NCBI GenBank assembly: GCA_023639215.1
Contig: CP097899.1
Span: 3,592,001 to 3,656,000 of the forward strand
Reading direction: 5' to 3'
DNA: 64,000 nucleotides
Source of the DNA: Candidatus Pristimantibacillus lignocellulolyticus
Lineage (GTDB): Bacteria > Bacillota > Bacilli > Paenibacillales > Paenibacillaceae
Part shown: positions 1-8,940 of the stretch, one piece after another
Numbering within the stretch: position 1 is the first letter of the stretch
Layout: each line of letters opens with the position of its first letter
Notes under the pieces: generated by a model
Database searches by the model: none
Seen by the model: the letters and a program-made list of their open reading frames with translations, nothing else
What the model was told of the DNA's origin: nothing
Position numbers and translations under genes: made by a program

Positions 1-944
1 TGCATACAACAGTTTTATTGGAGGAAGCAGTCAAAGGGCTTAATATTAAGCCTAATGGAATATATGTCGACTGTACGCTTGGTGGAGCGGGACATAGTCA
101 GTTAATTGCCGCATCATTAGGGGATCAGGGACGTCTTATCGCTTTCGACCAGGACGACTGGGCACTCGAGAATGCAAAGGTTAAGCTTGCCCCTTATATG
201 GATAAAGTTACGCTTGTTCGCAGTAATTTTCGCTATCTTGAACAGGAGTTAAAGCATTGTAATGTACCTATGTTGGACGGTGTTCCACAAGTTGATGGTA
301 TTCTTTTCGATTTGGGTGTATCTAGTCCTCAGCTTGATGAAGCGGAACGCGGATTCAGCTATAATCAGGACGCACCATTAGATATGCGTATGGATCGTGA
401 TGAGGAATTGACGGCTTATCATATTGTGAACGAGTGGGATGAAAGAGAAATTGCTCGTATTCTTGATCGATATGGAGAAGAGAAGTTTGCGCGCAACATC
501 GCTCGTTCCATTGTGAAAATCCGCCAGGTCAATGCGATTGAAACAACAGAACAATTAGCAGAGATTGTTAAAAATGCGATTCCTGCAGCTACAAGACGTA
601 CAGGAGGGCATCCTGCAAAACGTTCATTCCAAGCGCTCAGAATAGCTGTGAACGATGAGCTTGGTTCTGAGGAAGAAGCTCTTGAGGCGGCAGTGCGTTG
701 TACAGCTCCCGAAGGAAGAATTTCCGTCATAACATTCCATTCGTTAGAAGATCGTATTTGTAAACAAACTTTTGTTAAATACGTAGAAAAATGTACTTGT
801 CCACCTGATTTCCCAATGTGTGTTTGTGGGACGAAAGGTACATTGAAATTAATTACACGTAAGCCAATCTTGCCAAGTGAGTTAGAGATTGAACAAAACT
901 CACGATCAAGATCAGCCAAATTAAGAATAGCAGAAAAGCTGTAG
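1..944 (+). CDS. rsmH: 16S rRNA (cytosine(1402)-N(4))-methyltransferase RsmH, 5' end cut by the window
   Basis: RsmH (MraW) methylates N4 of C1402 in the decoding centre of 16S rRNA, using S-adenosylmethionine. The reading frame is open from base 3 (HTTVLLEEAVKGLN), which matches the N-terminus of the family, so the true start lies a few codons upstream of the window; the TTG at 18 is internal. Visible motifs are the SAM-binding DCTLGGAGHS near the N-terminus, FDLGVSSPQLD, and the C-terminal RKPILPSELEIEQNSRSRSAKLR typical of the family (shown here in pieces only as a signature). It is the first visible gene of the division and cell-wall cluster, and ftsL follows after 12 bp. Confidence 0.95.
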   Translation, partial: HTTVLLEEAVKGLNIKPNGIYVDCTLGGAGHSQLIAASLGDQGRLIAFDQDDWALENAKVKLAPYMDKVTLVRSNFRYLEQELKHCNVPMLDGVPQVDGILFDLGVSSPQLDEAERGFSYNQDAPLDMRMDRDEELTAYHIVNEWDEREIARILDRYGEEKFARNIARSIVKIRQVNAIETTEQLAEIVKNAIPAATRRTGGHPAKRSFQALRIAVNDELGSEEEALEAAVRCTAPEGRISVITFHSLEDRICKQTFVKYVEKCTCPPDFPMCVCGTKGTLKLITRKPILPSELEIEQNSRSRSAKLRIAEKL

Positions 945-956
945 GGGGGATTAATC

Positions 957-1358
957 TTGGCATATCAATATGGTAATTTAGCAATGAAACCTAAGCGTAA
1001 AGAACAAGAAGAGTACATCATACGCGAAACGAAGAAAAAAGTCGTTCGTAAAAAACCAATACCAGCAGGGGAAAAAGTATTATATCTTGCAGCTGTACTA
1101 TTAGCTGTTATCATCTCGGGAATTATCATATTTAGGTATGCTAATATCTACGGTACGAATATGCAAATTAAGCAAGTTAATAATGAAATACAAGCAATGA
1201 CAATTGAAGTTGAGCAATTACACCGTGAAGTTCAAACGCTAAGTGATCCTAAGCGAATTCGTGAATTCGCTGAATCATTAGGAATGGTAAGTAGCTTAGA
1301 TGCTGGGATTGTTGTCAAGAAGTCGAGCTCCTCAGGGGCAACGGCAAAGCTTGAATAG
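957..1358 (+). CDS. ftsL: cell division protein FtsL
   Basis: A small bitopic membrane protein of the divisome; FtsL partners DivIB and DivIC and supports PBP2B at the septum. The 133 residues show a basic cytoplasmic N-terminus (about 1-40), one membrane segment (about 41-61, LYLAAVLLAVIISGIIIF) and an extracytoplasmic coiled coil with repeated V/L/I heptads (about 70-105). The start is TTG at 957, with SD GGGGGGA at 943-949. FtsL sequences diverge strongly, so the call rests on size, topology and its place between rsmH and the PBP gene. Confidence 0.85.
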   Translation: MAYQYGNLAMKPKRKEQEEYIIRETKKKVVRKKPIPAGEKVLYLAAVLLAVIISGIIIFRYANIYGTNMQIKQVNNEIQAMTIEVEQLHREVQTLSDPKRIREFAESLGMVSSLDAGIVVKKSSSSGATAKLE

Positions 1359-1370
1359 GAAGTGATAGAT

Positions 1371-3653
1371 ATGATAAAACGAATTAAATTACGTACACTA
1401 CTACTTGGAGGGGTAATTACCCTCCTTTTTCTCTTTCTAATTTTTCATATTTATAAAGTACAAGTAGTCGAAGGGTCGATGTGGCTGCAATTAGCAGAAA
1501 AACGTTGGTCTACTTCTGAAACTTTCAAATCCAAACGCGGTACCATTACAGACCGTGAAGGCAATGTACTTGCGATGGATGCCATAGCATATAACGTGTC
1601 TATTAATCCTAAATTGATTCATGGTGCTGAAATTAATGATGAAGTGATTGAAGCATTAGTTTCCATTCTTGGTATGTCAGAAGAAACGGCAAGTGCTAAT
1701 GTGAATGCAAAGCGAGAAGATGGAACTTATTACTCAAATCGTGAATTACGTAAAGGCGGCTGGCAGATCGAAAAAGAAGTGGCCGATAAATTAAAAGAAT
1801 TTTCTGATGAGTTAAAGAAGAAATTATCGATAGAAAAGAAAACAGTAGATTCAGGCATTTATATCGTGGAAACCTATGAGCGACTCTATCCTCAAAATAA
1901 AATAGCATCTCAATTACTAGGTTATATTAGTGTAGATGGTGAAAATAAGATGGGTGTAGAATCGACGTTCAACGACAAATTAACTGGTTCTGATGGTTAT
2001 ATTTCTTACCAAAAGGATGGTAATAAAGTTCAGATTGCTGGTAGTGATGTAGAATATGTTGCTCCAAAAGATGGACAGAAAATTCAATTAACCATAGATA
2101 GCGAAATTCAAAATTTTGCGGAAGAAGCGCTTCGCAATGTTGTAAAACAGTATAGTCCGAAGAGTGCGACTGCTATTGTTGCAGATCCTAATACGATGGA
2201 AATATTAGCGATGGCTAATATGCCAGATTTCGATCCGAATAACTACGGTGATAGTGATTATAGTAATATGTACAATCATGCTGTTGGTTCATTGTATGAG
2301 CCTGGTTCGACTTTCAAAATTGTTACATTAGCTTCAGCAATAGAAGAAGGCGTCTTTGACCCAGATGAGTTATACCAATCAGGTACGATCTATGTGCCTG
2401 GAGATCCAAAACCGATTAGTGATCATAATAAATATGGATGGGGTATGATTTCATTTCTTGATGGCCTGAAATATTCTAGTAACGTTGCCTTTGTTAAATT
2501 AGGGTTTGAACGTCTTGGTGGCGAGAAGTTGAGGGAGTATTACACTAATTTTGGCTTTGCACAGAAAACAGGAATTGAAATTCCGAATGAAGCAGTAGGT
2601 ACGATACGATTCAAGTATAATCGTGAGATTGCTGCTGCTGCCTTTGGACAAGGCGGTGTTGTAGTAACTCCAATTCAACAAGTTGCAGCAGTTGCAGCCG
2701 TCGCTAACGGCGGAGAATTAATGAAACCATTTATTGTGAAAAGTATAACTGATCCTACTACTCAAACAACGACTATAACATCACCAACCGTTGTACGTAG
2801 AGTTATTTCTGAAGAATCTTCTAAACTTGCAAATGAGTATTTAGAGCAAGTTGTATCCGATCGTATTAATGGTACAGGAAGAAATGCTTATATTGAAGGT
2901 TATAGAGTAGCAGGTAAGACAGGTACCGCGCAAAAGGTTGTTGGTAAAGACTACTCGACTGATAAGTATGTCGTTTCCTTTATCGGATATGCACCAGTGG
3001 ATGATCCACAATTAATTGTTTTAGTAATAGTAGATGAGCCTAATGATAAACATGCTGGAGGTAGTAAAGTAGCTGCGCCAGTATTCCAAGAAATTATGTT
3101 GAAAAGCTTAAGAAAGCTTGATATTGCTCCTAACTATGAAAATAGTGAAGTAGAAGAAAATAATATGCCGACAGAAATAATGGTATCTACACCTGATGTT
3201 ACAGGGATGAAGGGTGGACTTGCCAAAGAAAAACTTAAAAATGCAGGCCTTCCATATGAATTTATAGGTGATGGCTCGATTGTAGAGCAACAGATTCCTA
3301 CAGCAGGTTCATTAGTTCATCCTACACAAACTGTCTACCTAGTAACTGAGCAAAAAGAGAATTTGAACGTGCCTGATCTGACAGGTGTATCGCTTCGTGA
3401 TGCTGTAGAAATTGCTGCCTTACTCGGTGTACAACTGAAAATAGAAGGTACGGGATATGTATACTCTCAAAAACTCGTCGAGGATGGAAAAGCGAAAGTA
3501 TTGAACGTTAAGCTGTCTCCCGTGAAGGAATCGGAATATTACGTTGATGGAACGTTAGATCAGGTCGATGAAGAAGATAGTGATGAAGTTGCTACGGATG
3601 ATCAAGAAGCATCAGATGATAGTGAAGTAGAGCAACCATCATCTGAGGAATAA
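1371..3653 (+). CDS. pbpB: penicillin-binding protein 2B (septal transpeptidase) with two PASTA domains
   Basis: A class B high-molecular-weight PBP that crosslinks septal peptidoglycan. After an N-terminal membrane anchor come the PBP dimerisation region and a transpeptidase domain with the active-site tetrad STFK (Ser about 313), SSN (about 369-371) and KTGT (about 516-519). Two PASTA domains (about 600-720) and an acidic Asp/Glu/Ser tail end the protein. The ATG at 1371 is preferred over the GTG at 1362 because the SD AGGAAGTG at 1357-1364 would overlap the GTG. It starts 12 bp after ftsL. The B. subtilis order pbpB-spoVD is kept, but a 405-bp gap separates the two genes here. Confidence 0.93.
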   Translation: MIKRIKLRTLLLGGVITLLFLFLIFHIYKVQVVEGSMWLQLAEKRWSTSETFKSKRGTITDREGNVLAMDAIAYNVSINPKLIHGAEINDEVIEALVSILGMSEETASANVNAKREDGTYYSNRELRKGGWQIEKEVADKLKEFSDELKKKLSIEKKTVDSGIYIVETYERLYPQNKIASQLLGYISVDGENKMGVESTFNDKLTGSDGYISYQKDGNKVQIAGSDVEYVAPKDGQKIQLTIDSEIQNFAEEALRNVVKQYSPKSATAIVADPNTMEILAMANMPDFDPNNYGDSDYSNMYNHAVGSLYEPGSTFKIVTLASAIEEGVFDPDELYQSGTIYVPGDPKPISDHNKYGWGMISFLDGLKYSSNVAFVKLGFERLGGEKLREYYTNFGFAQKTGIEIPNEAVGTIRFKYNREIAAAAFGQGGVVVTPIQQVAAVAAVANGGELMKPFIVKSITDPTTQTTTITSPTVVRRVISEESSKLANEYLEQVVSDRINGTGRNAYIEGYRVAGKTGTAQKVVGKDYSTDKYVVSFIGYAPVDDPQLIVLVIVDEPNDKHAGGSKVAAPVFQEIMLKSLRKLDIAPNYENSEVEENNMPTEIMVSTPDVTGMKGGLAKEKLKNAGLPYEFIGDGSIVEQQIPTAGSLVHPTQTVYLVTEQKENLNVPDLTGVSLRDAVEIAALLGVQLKIEGTGYVYSQKLVEDGKAKVLNVKLSPVKESEYYVDGTLDQVDEEDSDEVATDDQEASDDSEVEQPSSEE

Positions 3654-3723
3654 GCCGCTTCCTGAAAAATGAATGATCTAGTTCAGATTACTTGCGCAAG
3701 TGTGGCGCTACGATTTCAAATTG

Positions 3724-3801
3724 CCGATCAAACATCGTTGTCCTCAGATTTAAGTAATAGTTTAGTAGTATAAATACGAGGACAACTACTTGATCGGTTT
3801 T
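3724..3801 (+). terminator. long two-part inverted repeat ending in T-run, in the pbpB-spoVD gap
   Basis: The arms are CCGATCAA (3724-3731) plus GTTGTCCTC (3737-3745) and GAGGACAAC (3778-3786) plus TTGATCGG (3790-3797), followed by TTTT. The loop is about 32 nt and A/T-rich. It could be a terminator separating vegetative pbpB from sporulation-specific spoVD, or another structured RNA. I see no coding sequence or clear promoter in the rest of the 405-bp gap (3654-4058) apart from the family B segment before spoVD. Confidence 0.5.
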
Positions 3802-3990
3802 CTGTTAGTGAATTGTCATCCTTCGTTACGATGTGCAGTTTGGAGCGCCTACTAAGCAATAACATATTGTCAGGCTGTAAGCGGCAGTTGCAATAATGAG
3901 AACGGATGGTACAGGTTCTATCTTGTCCGTATTATGAATAACATGTAGAGAACGTAATAACGTTTTTTAATACGTGTGTTCGTAATTCAA

Positions 3991-4051
3991 ACTTATGATG
4001 TAATTTACTTCGAAAATCATTTTGAAGTAGTACATGAAAAGTTTTAGGGGG
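3991..4051 (+). repeat. family B leader repeat supplying the spoVD ribosome binding site
   Basis: ACATGAAAAGTTTTAGGGGG (4032-4051) is the family B ribosome-binding segment, 7 nt before the ATG of spoVD. Just upstream, TTACTTCG and TGAAGTAGTA form a small inverted repeat, like the GAAGT-rich part of the longer copies before sigE, lspA and pyrF. This is a short and diverged copy. Confidence 0.6.
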
Positions 4052-4058
4052 ATAGAGT

Positions 4059-5996
4059 ATGAAAGTTTCTAATGTGACGGTTAGAAGAAGACTGTTCACC
4101 ATTCTCATGTTTGCAATTATCGCTTTTATTGGCTTAATCGTACGTTTAAGTTATGTACAGCTAATTGAAGGCGCGGAGTTATCAGAGAAAGCGGAAAATT
4201 CTTGGCGTCGTAATATACCTTATGTCGCAAATCGTGGAGAAATATGGGATCGTAATGGCGTGCGGTTGGCATATAACGTAAGTACGCCGACCGTATGGGC
4301 GATTCCAGTACAAGTGAAAGAGAAAGAGAAAACAGCACAGACATTAGCTCCATTACTCAATATGACGGTAGAAGAAGTATTAAAAGAAGTTTCCAAAACT
4401 AAGATGATTGTCAGTTTAAAACCAGGTGGTCGCAAAATGACAACCGAACTTGCAACCACAATTCGAGGTTTGAGTTTGCCTGGAATTGTGGTTGCAGAAG
4501 ATAATAAGCGATATTATCCTTATGATGAACTTGCTGCGCATATTCTTGGGTTTACTGGTATAGATAATCAAGGCTTAACGGGAATTGAACTTACTTATAA
4601 CGAGCGATTGACTGGTACACAAGGTATGGTTTCATTTCTATCTGATGCAGCAGGAAGACAAATGCCTAACTCATCTGATACGTATGTAAAACCACAAGAA
4701 GGACTAACACTTCAACTTACTATTGATCAGCAAATCCAGACCGTGATGGAACGTGAATTGGATCAAGCGATGACTGGGTTGAATGCTGATGCTGTAATGG
4801 CGATAGCAATGAACCCAAATACAGGTGAGATATTAGCAATGGCTAGTCGGCCTAGTTACAGTCCAAGTAACTATCAGGAGGTAGATGCTTCGGTTTACAA
4901 TCGTAATCTTCCAATTTGGATGACTTATGAGCCGGGATCAACTTTCAAAATTATTACGTTAGCCGCTGCACTTGAAGAGAATAAAGTTAATTTAAAGACG
5001 GATAGCTTTTATGATGGAGGCGCCGTAGAGATTGGCGGAGCAAGACTGCGTTGTTGGAAAAAGGGTGGGCACGGTAGTCAAACTTTTTTACAAGTAGTTG
5101 AAAATTCTTGCAACCCAGGTTTTGTAGAGCTAGGTAATCGTCTAGGCAAAGATAAACTTTTTGAATATATTAGAAACTTCGGATTCGGCACTAAAACAGG
5201 TATTGATATTGGTGGCGAAGAGAACGGGATTTTATTCAAATTAAGTCAAGTAGGTCCGGTAGAATTAGCAACAACGGCATTTGGTCAAGGTGTATCTGTT
5301 ACTCCAATCCAACAAATTACTGCCGTATCAGCCGCCGTCAACGGCGGCACGCTTTACAAGCCATACGTCGCCAAAGCCTGGATAAATCGAGATACTGGGG
5401 AAACTGTTCAATCGAATGAACCGACTGTAGTGAGACAAGTCATTTCAGGAGAAACTTCTAAGCAAGTTCGTGAGGCGCTAGAAAGTGTTGTAGCGAAAGG
5501 CACAGGTAGAAATGCATTTATAGATGGTTACCGTGTGGGAGGGAAGACAGGAACCGCTCAGAAGGTTATTGACGGCAGGTACTCGACGACGGAACATATT
5601 GTATCATTTATTGGAGTAGCTCCTGCAGATGATCCTCAGATCGTTATCTACGTTGCTGTAGATAATCCAGAAGGTATACAATTCGGTGGTGTTGTTGCAG
5701 CACCAATTGTACGTAACATTATGGAGGATGCTCTGCAAATATTAGAAGTTCCGAAACGTACAAATCAAATCGATCGTTTATATAAATACGGTGAAACACC
5801 AATCGTTGAGGTACCTAATCTAATTGGGAAAAGTGTATCTGAAATATATGAAGATATGAACATGAATTTCATGCTCACTAGTGCAGGAACAGGTAAGGTC
5901 GTAATTAAGCAAGCGCCTGCAGCTGGAGAGCGTGTAGATCGGGGGTCGACGATACGGATCTACCTAGGAGATGAAGAGGATATTCATAATCATTGA
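4059..5996 (+). CDS. spoVD: stage V sporulation protein D, class B penicillin-binding protein
   Basis: SpoVD is the sporulation-specific transpeptidase for spore cortex peptidoglycan. The 645 residues comprise an N-terminal membrane anchor (about 10-30), a PBP dimerisation domain, a transpeptidase with STFK (Ser about 294), SCN (about 350-352) and KTGT (about 496-499), and a single C-terminal PASTA domain (about 585-640). One PASTA domain instead of two, and the position after pbpB, separate it from PBP2B. The last codons (IHNH and the stop) lie inside the 5' inverted repeat of the family A element that follows, so the element appears to have supplied the C-terminus. In the model species the next gene is murE; here it is absent. 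Confidence 0.92.
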   Translation: MKVSNVTVRRRLFTILMFAIIAFIGLIVRLSYVQLIEGAELSEKAENSWRRNIPYVANRGEIWDRNGVRLAYNVSTPTVWAIPVQVKEKEKTAQTLAPLLNMTVEEVLKEVSKTKMIVSLKPGGRKMTTELATTIRGLSLPGIVVAEDNKRYYPYDELAAHILGFTGIDNQGLTGIELTYNERLTGTQGMVSFLSDAAGRQMPNSSDTYVKPQEGLTLQLTIDQQIQTVMERELDQAMTGLNADAVMAIAMNPNTGEILAMASRPSYSPSNYQEVDASVYNRNLPIWMTYEPGSTFKIITLAAALEENKVNLKTDSFYDGGAVEIGGARLRCWKKGGHGSQTFLQVVENSCNPGFVELGNRLGKDKLFEYIRNFGFGTKTGIDIGGEENGILFKLSQVGPVELATTAFGQGVSVTPIQQITAVSAAVNGGTLYKPYVAKAWINRDTGETVQSNEPTVVRQVISGETSKQVREALESVVAKGTGRNAFIDGYRVGGKTGTAQKVIDGRYSTTEHIVSFIGVAPADDPQIVIYVAVDNPEGIQFGGVVAAPIVRNIMEDALQILEVPKRTNQIDRLYKYGETPIVEVPNLIGKSVSEIYEDMNMNFMLTSAGTGKVVIKQAPAAGERVDRGSTIRIYLGDEEDIHNH

Positions 5997-6163
5997 CTGT
6001 GATCACGATGTATCGCGTGGTAGCTTAGTCGACGGCGAAGCTGCCATTCATCGGTCACTCCAGTGCTCACGTACCAAGTACGTACGCTGCGCGCTTCGCT
6101 TCCCTAGCTTCATGGCATCTTCTTGGTGCTGACAGCCAACGATTTTGAATTTTTATTATAAGC
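5982..6163 (+). repeat. family A intergenic element, single copy, overlapping the spoVD stop codon
   Basis: A terminal inverted repeat pairs ATTCATAATCATTGACTGTG (5982-6001) with the reverse complement of the segment ending at 6150 (3' arm CAGCCAACGATTTTGAAT). Inside are GTGATCACGATG, the hairpin arms GGTAGCTT and AAGCTGCC, a CGTACCAAGTACGTACG core, and the CATCTTCTTGGTGCTGACAG end shared with the other copies. It ends in the family's tail TTTTTATTATAAG. No ORF is credible. Confidence 0.8.
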
Positions 6164-6170
6164 CTCGGGC

Positions 6171-6354
6171 TAAAGAATCTTCTGCTCGTGTACTTGAACC
6201 GTACACATTACTGGGTATTGTTTCATAGTACTCTGAGGGTTGGATACTCAGTTGATGACTTCATATGAAATTATAGAAATTTCATATGAAGCATAGTGGT
6301 AAAGAATTTTCCGCTCGTGTACTTGAACCGTACACGTTGCTGGGTAGCGTTTCA
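6171..6354 (+). repeat. 55-bp direct repeat pair flanking a 14-bp-arm hairpin
   Basis: 6171-6225 and 6300-6354 are near-identical direct copies (TAAAGAATYTTCYGCTCGTG start, TTTCA end), each with the inverted repeat GTGTAC/GTACAC. Between them lies a perfect hairpin with arms CTTCATATGAAATT (6259-6272) and AATTTCATATGAAG (6278-6291). The segment is non-coding and sits where murE would be expected. Confidence 0.7.
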
Positions 6355-6479
6355 GAGTGCTTGTATTCATTAGAAATTTCACATGGTGTCTTGAAAGGAC
6401 GCTTTCTTTCGCCAATTATTACTTAATATTTGGTATGTTTCGAACGGGCCTAACATAATTGTTAAAAATAGCTATTGAA

Positions 6480-6507
6480 TTGTCAAGCTATTCAGATGTA
6501 GTATAGT
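6480..6507 (+). promoter_or_regulatory. candidate SigA promoter for murF-mraY
   Basis: TTGTCA (6480-6485) and TATAGT (6502-6507) are spaced by 16 bp, about 70 bp before the murF start. This is plausible because the preceding 480 bp of repeats may separate murF from spoVD. Confidence 0.45.
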
Positions 6508-6576
6508 TGACGGGTATAAATATTTGGAAAGAACTAGAGTTTGATACATAGTTTTTTCAAGAAGGAGATAATGACA

Positions 6577-7977
6577 TTGATTACTAGAACAGTTGCGCAG
6601 CTCGCAGAGATGAGCGGTGCTATTCTAAAGAGTGATAATACAGAGTTAGTCGTGCAAGGTGTTATGACGGACTCGCGAACTGTAGGTGGACAATTGTTCG
6701 TTCCGCTAGTAGGGGAACACTCCGATGGTCATCAACATATTTATCATGCTGTAGAAAAGGGCGCAACAGCGGCACTTTGGAAAAAAGGTGTGCCTGTTCC
6801 TGAAGATTTGCCACATATTCCTTTCTTGCTTGTTCGTGATCCATTAGCAGCCCTGCAAAAGCTTGCAATGAGTTATCGAAGTGAATTGTTTACAAGAGTA
6901 GTCGCAATTACAGGAAGTAATGGTAAGACAACGACGAAGGATATGACAGCAGCATTATTATCTACAGTGTACAAGGTAAGTAAAACACAAGGGAATTTCA
7001 ATAATCATATCGGACTTCCATTAACTATTTTGGCATTAGAAGAGGATACAGATATTGTAGTTGTTGAACTAGGTATGAGTGGCTTTGGTGAAATTGAACT
7101 ATTAACTCAAATTGCCCAACCTGATGTTGCCATTATTACAAACATCGGCGATGCCCATATGTTGCAACTTGGTAGCCGCAATGGAATCGCTCAGGCTAAA
7201 CTTGAAATTGTAAATGGGCTTGGTGATGAAGGTGTATTCATCTACAACGGTGATGAACCATTGATCGAAGAAGAAATGAATAAACTGCATAATTTATCTT
7301 CATTGGAGAAAAAGCGTTTTGGATTGGAAGCGAGTAACGATTGGTCAGCGGCTAACATTGAGCTAGATCCATTTGGTAGTCGCTTTGACGTGTTATATAT
7401 GGGCGAGTCTTGCAACATCGGACAGCAACATATTACAACGCCAGGTCGTCATAATGTAAGTAATGCTTTGGCAGCCATTGCAGTCGCTCGTTTGTTCGGA
7501 GTAGCTGCTAATCTTATTCAGGAAGGCTTTAATCGATTGCAATTAACAGGTATGCGTATTGCTCCTACAAAAGCATATAATGGAGCTACTGTACTTAATG
7601 ATGCATATAACGCCAATCCAACGGCAACTCGAGCTGCCATTGATTTACTTGGAAGCTTAACTGGCTTCCGTAAGAAATGGTTAGTACTTAGTGATATGCT
7701 AGAGCTTGGTCCCGATGAAATCGCTATGCATGTTGATATGGGTCAATATGCGACAAGTGATAAAGTAGATGCCGTCATTACGTATGGTAATCTCGCTGCT
7801 CATATCGTTGAAGGTGCGAAAGATCATTTCTCAGAAGAACTACTAAAATATTTTACAACAAAGGAAGAGCTGATCGATTGGCTATTGCCTCATATTTCAC
7901 CTGATGACCTTGTTCTTGTTAAAGGCTCAAGAAGTATGAAGATGGAGCAGGTTGTCGAAGCTTTAGAAAAGGGGTGA
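6577..7977 (+). CDS. murF: UDP-N-acetylmuramoyl-tripeptide--D-alanyl-D-alanine ligase MurF
   Basis: MurF adds D-Ala-D-Ala to the UDP-MurNAc tripeptide, the last cytoplasmic step of the pentapeptide. The Mur-ligase P-loop is GSNGKTTT. KTQGNFNNHIGLPLTIL and ELGMSGFGEI are MurF-type rather than MurE-type signatures, and GMRIAPTKAYNGATVLNDAYNANP marks the central region (quoted only as a signature). TTG at 6577 gives the family-like start (M)ITRTVAQLAEM and lies 9 nt from SD AAGGAG (6562-6567); the in-frame ATG at 6571 is only 3 nt from the SD. Its stop overlaps the SD of mraY, so the two genes are translationally close. Confidence 0.93.
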   Translation: MITRTVAQLAEMSGAILKSDNTELVVQGVMTDSRTVGGQLFVPLVGEHSDGHQHIYHAVEKGATAALWKKGVPVPEDLPHIPFLLVRDPLAALQKLAMSYRSELFTRVVAITGSNGKTTTKDMTAALLSTVYKVSKTQGNFNNHIGLPLTILALEEDTDIVVVELGMSGFGEIELLTQIAQPDVAIITNIGDAHMLQLGSRNGIAQAKLEIVNGLGDEGVFIYNGDEPLIEEEMNKLHNLSSLEKKRFGLEASNDWSAANIELDPFGSRFDVLYMGESCNIGQQHITTPGRHNVSNALAAIAVARLFGVAANLIQEGFNRLQLTGMRIAPTKAYNGATVLNDAYNANPTATRAAIDLLGSLTGFRKKWLVLSDMLELGPDEIAMHVDMGQYATSDKVDAVITYGNLAAHIVEGAKDHFSEELLKYFTTKEELIDWLLPHISPDDLVLVKGSRSMKMEQVVEALEKG

Positions 7978-7981
7978 GTGT

Positions 7982-8938
7982 ATGGACATGATGGTCATTC
8001 TATTATCTTTAGGTGTTTCATTCATACTAGCAGTTTTATTCGGACCATTGTTCATACCGTTACTGAAACGATTAAAATTCGGACAGCAAATACGGACAGA
8101 CGGTCCACAGTCACATTTGAAAAAGAGTGGTACTCCAACCATGGGTGGAGTTATTATCATGCTTGCACTGTTAATTTCATTCGTAAAGTTTGCTGAGATT
8201 TCTAGTGAATTTTGGGTGCTGTTAACGGCGTCGCTTGGTTTTGGTATCGTAGGATTTCTTGATGACTATATTAAAATTGTATTTAAGCGTTCACTTGGTC
8301 TAACGGCAAAGCAAAAGCTCGCGGGACAACTGTTATTCTCGATTATCGTTTGTGCACAACTTTACAATATGGGTCATAGTACAGAACTTCTTATACCTGG
8401 AACACAAATTGGGTTTGATCTTGGATGGTTCTATTATCCTTTTGTCATCATTATTTTGTTTGGAGCAAGCAACGCTGTTAACTTTACAGATGGTATTGAT
8501 GGTCTATTGGCTGGAACTAGCGCAATAGCATTTGGTGCATTCACTATCGTTGCACTGTTAGCCGATTCATATGATGCTGCAATCTTCTCGTCTGCAATGG
8601 TTGGAGCTGTATTAGGTTTTCTTGTATACAATGCACATCCTGCTAAAGTTTTCATGGGTGACATGGGATCTCTCGGTATCGGTGGTGGTATTGCGGCAGT
8701 AGCCATTATAACGAAAACAGAATTGCTTTTAGTTATCATTGGTGGAGTATTCGTCTTGGAAATGTTATCTGTTATAATTCAAGTAACATCCTTCAAAATT
8801 CGAAAAAAACGCGTATTCCGTATGAGTCCAATTCATCATCATTTTGAGCTTTCTGGTTGGTCTGAATGGAAAGTGGATGCTGTATTCTGGACGGTCGGGT
8901 TAGTGCTCGCTATTATAGGTTTATTGCTTGTTCTATAA
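7982..8938 (+). CDS. mraY: phospho-N-acetylmuramoyl-pentapeptide-transferase MraY
   Basis: MraY transfers phospho-MurNAc-pentapeptide to undecaprenyl phosphate to make lipid I in the inner membrane. The 318 residues form about ten membrane segments. The family motifs GFLDDYIK, NFTDGIDGL, FMGDMGSLGIG and the HHHFEL signature near the C-terminus are visible. The SD GGGGTGAG overlaps the murF stop, 4 nt from the start. Family A tandem repeats begin 2 bp after its stop and separate it from murD. Confidence 0.95.
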   Translation: MDMMVILLSLGVSFILAVLFGPLFIPLLKRLKFGQQIRTDGPQSHLKKSGTPTMGGVIIMLALLISFVKFAEISSEFWVLLTASLGFGIVGFLDDYIKIVFKRSLGLTAKQKLAGQLLFSIIVCAQLYNMGHSTELLIPGTQIGFDLGWFYYPFVIIILFGASNAVNFTDGIDGLLAGTSAIAFGAFTIVALLADSYDAAIFSSAMVGAVLGFLVYNAHPAKVFMGDMGSLGIGGGIAAVAIITKTELLLVIIGGVFVLEMLSVIIQVTSFKIRKKRVFRMSPIHHHFELSGWSEWKVDAVFWTVGLVLAIIGLLLVL

Positions 8939-8940
8939 GA

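Noticed and set aside
3859..3866. SigE -10 (CATATTGT) for spoVD
   Set aside because: No matching -35 at the proper distance.
5997..6570. Remnant of murE in the spoVD-murF gap
   Set aside because: No Mur-ligase motif or degraded frame is visible; the gap is explained by repeats and a promoter.
7978..8196. 72-codon ORF overlapping the mraY start
   Set aside because: A different frame over mraY; the MraY frame has clear motifs and SD.
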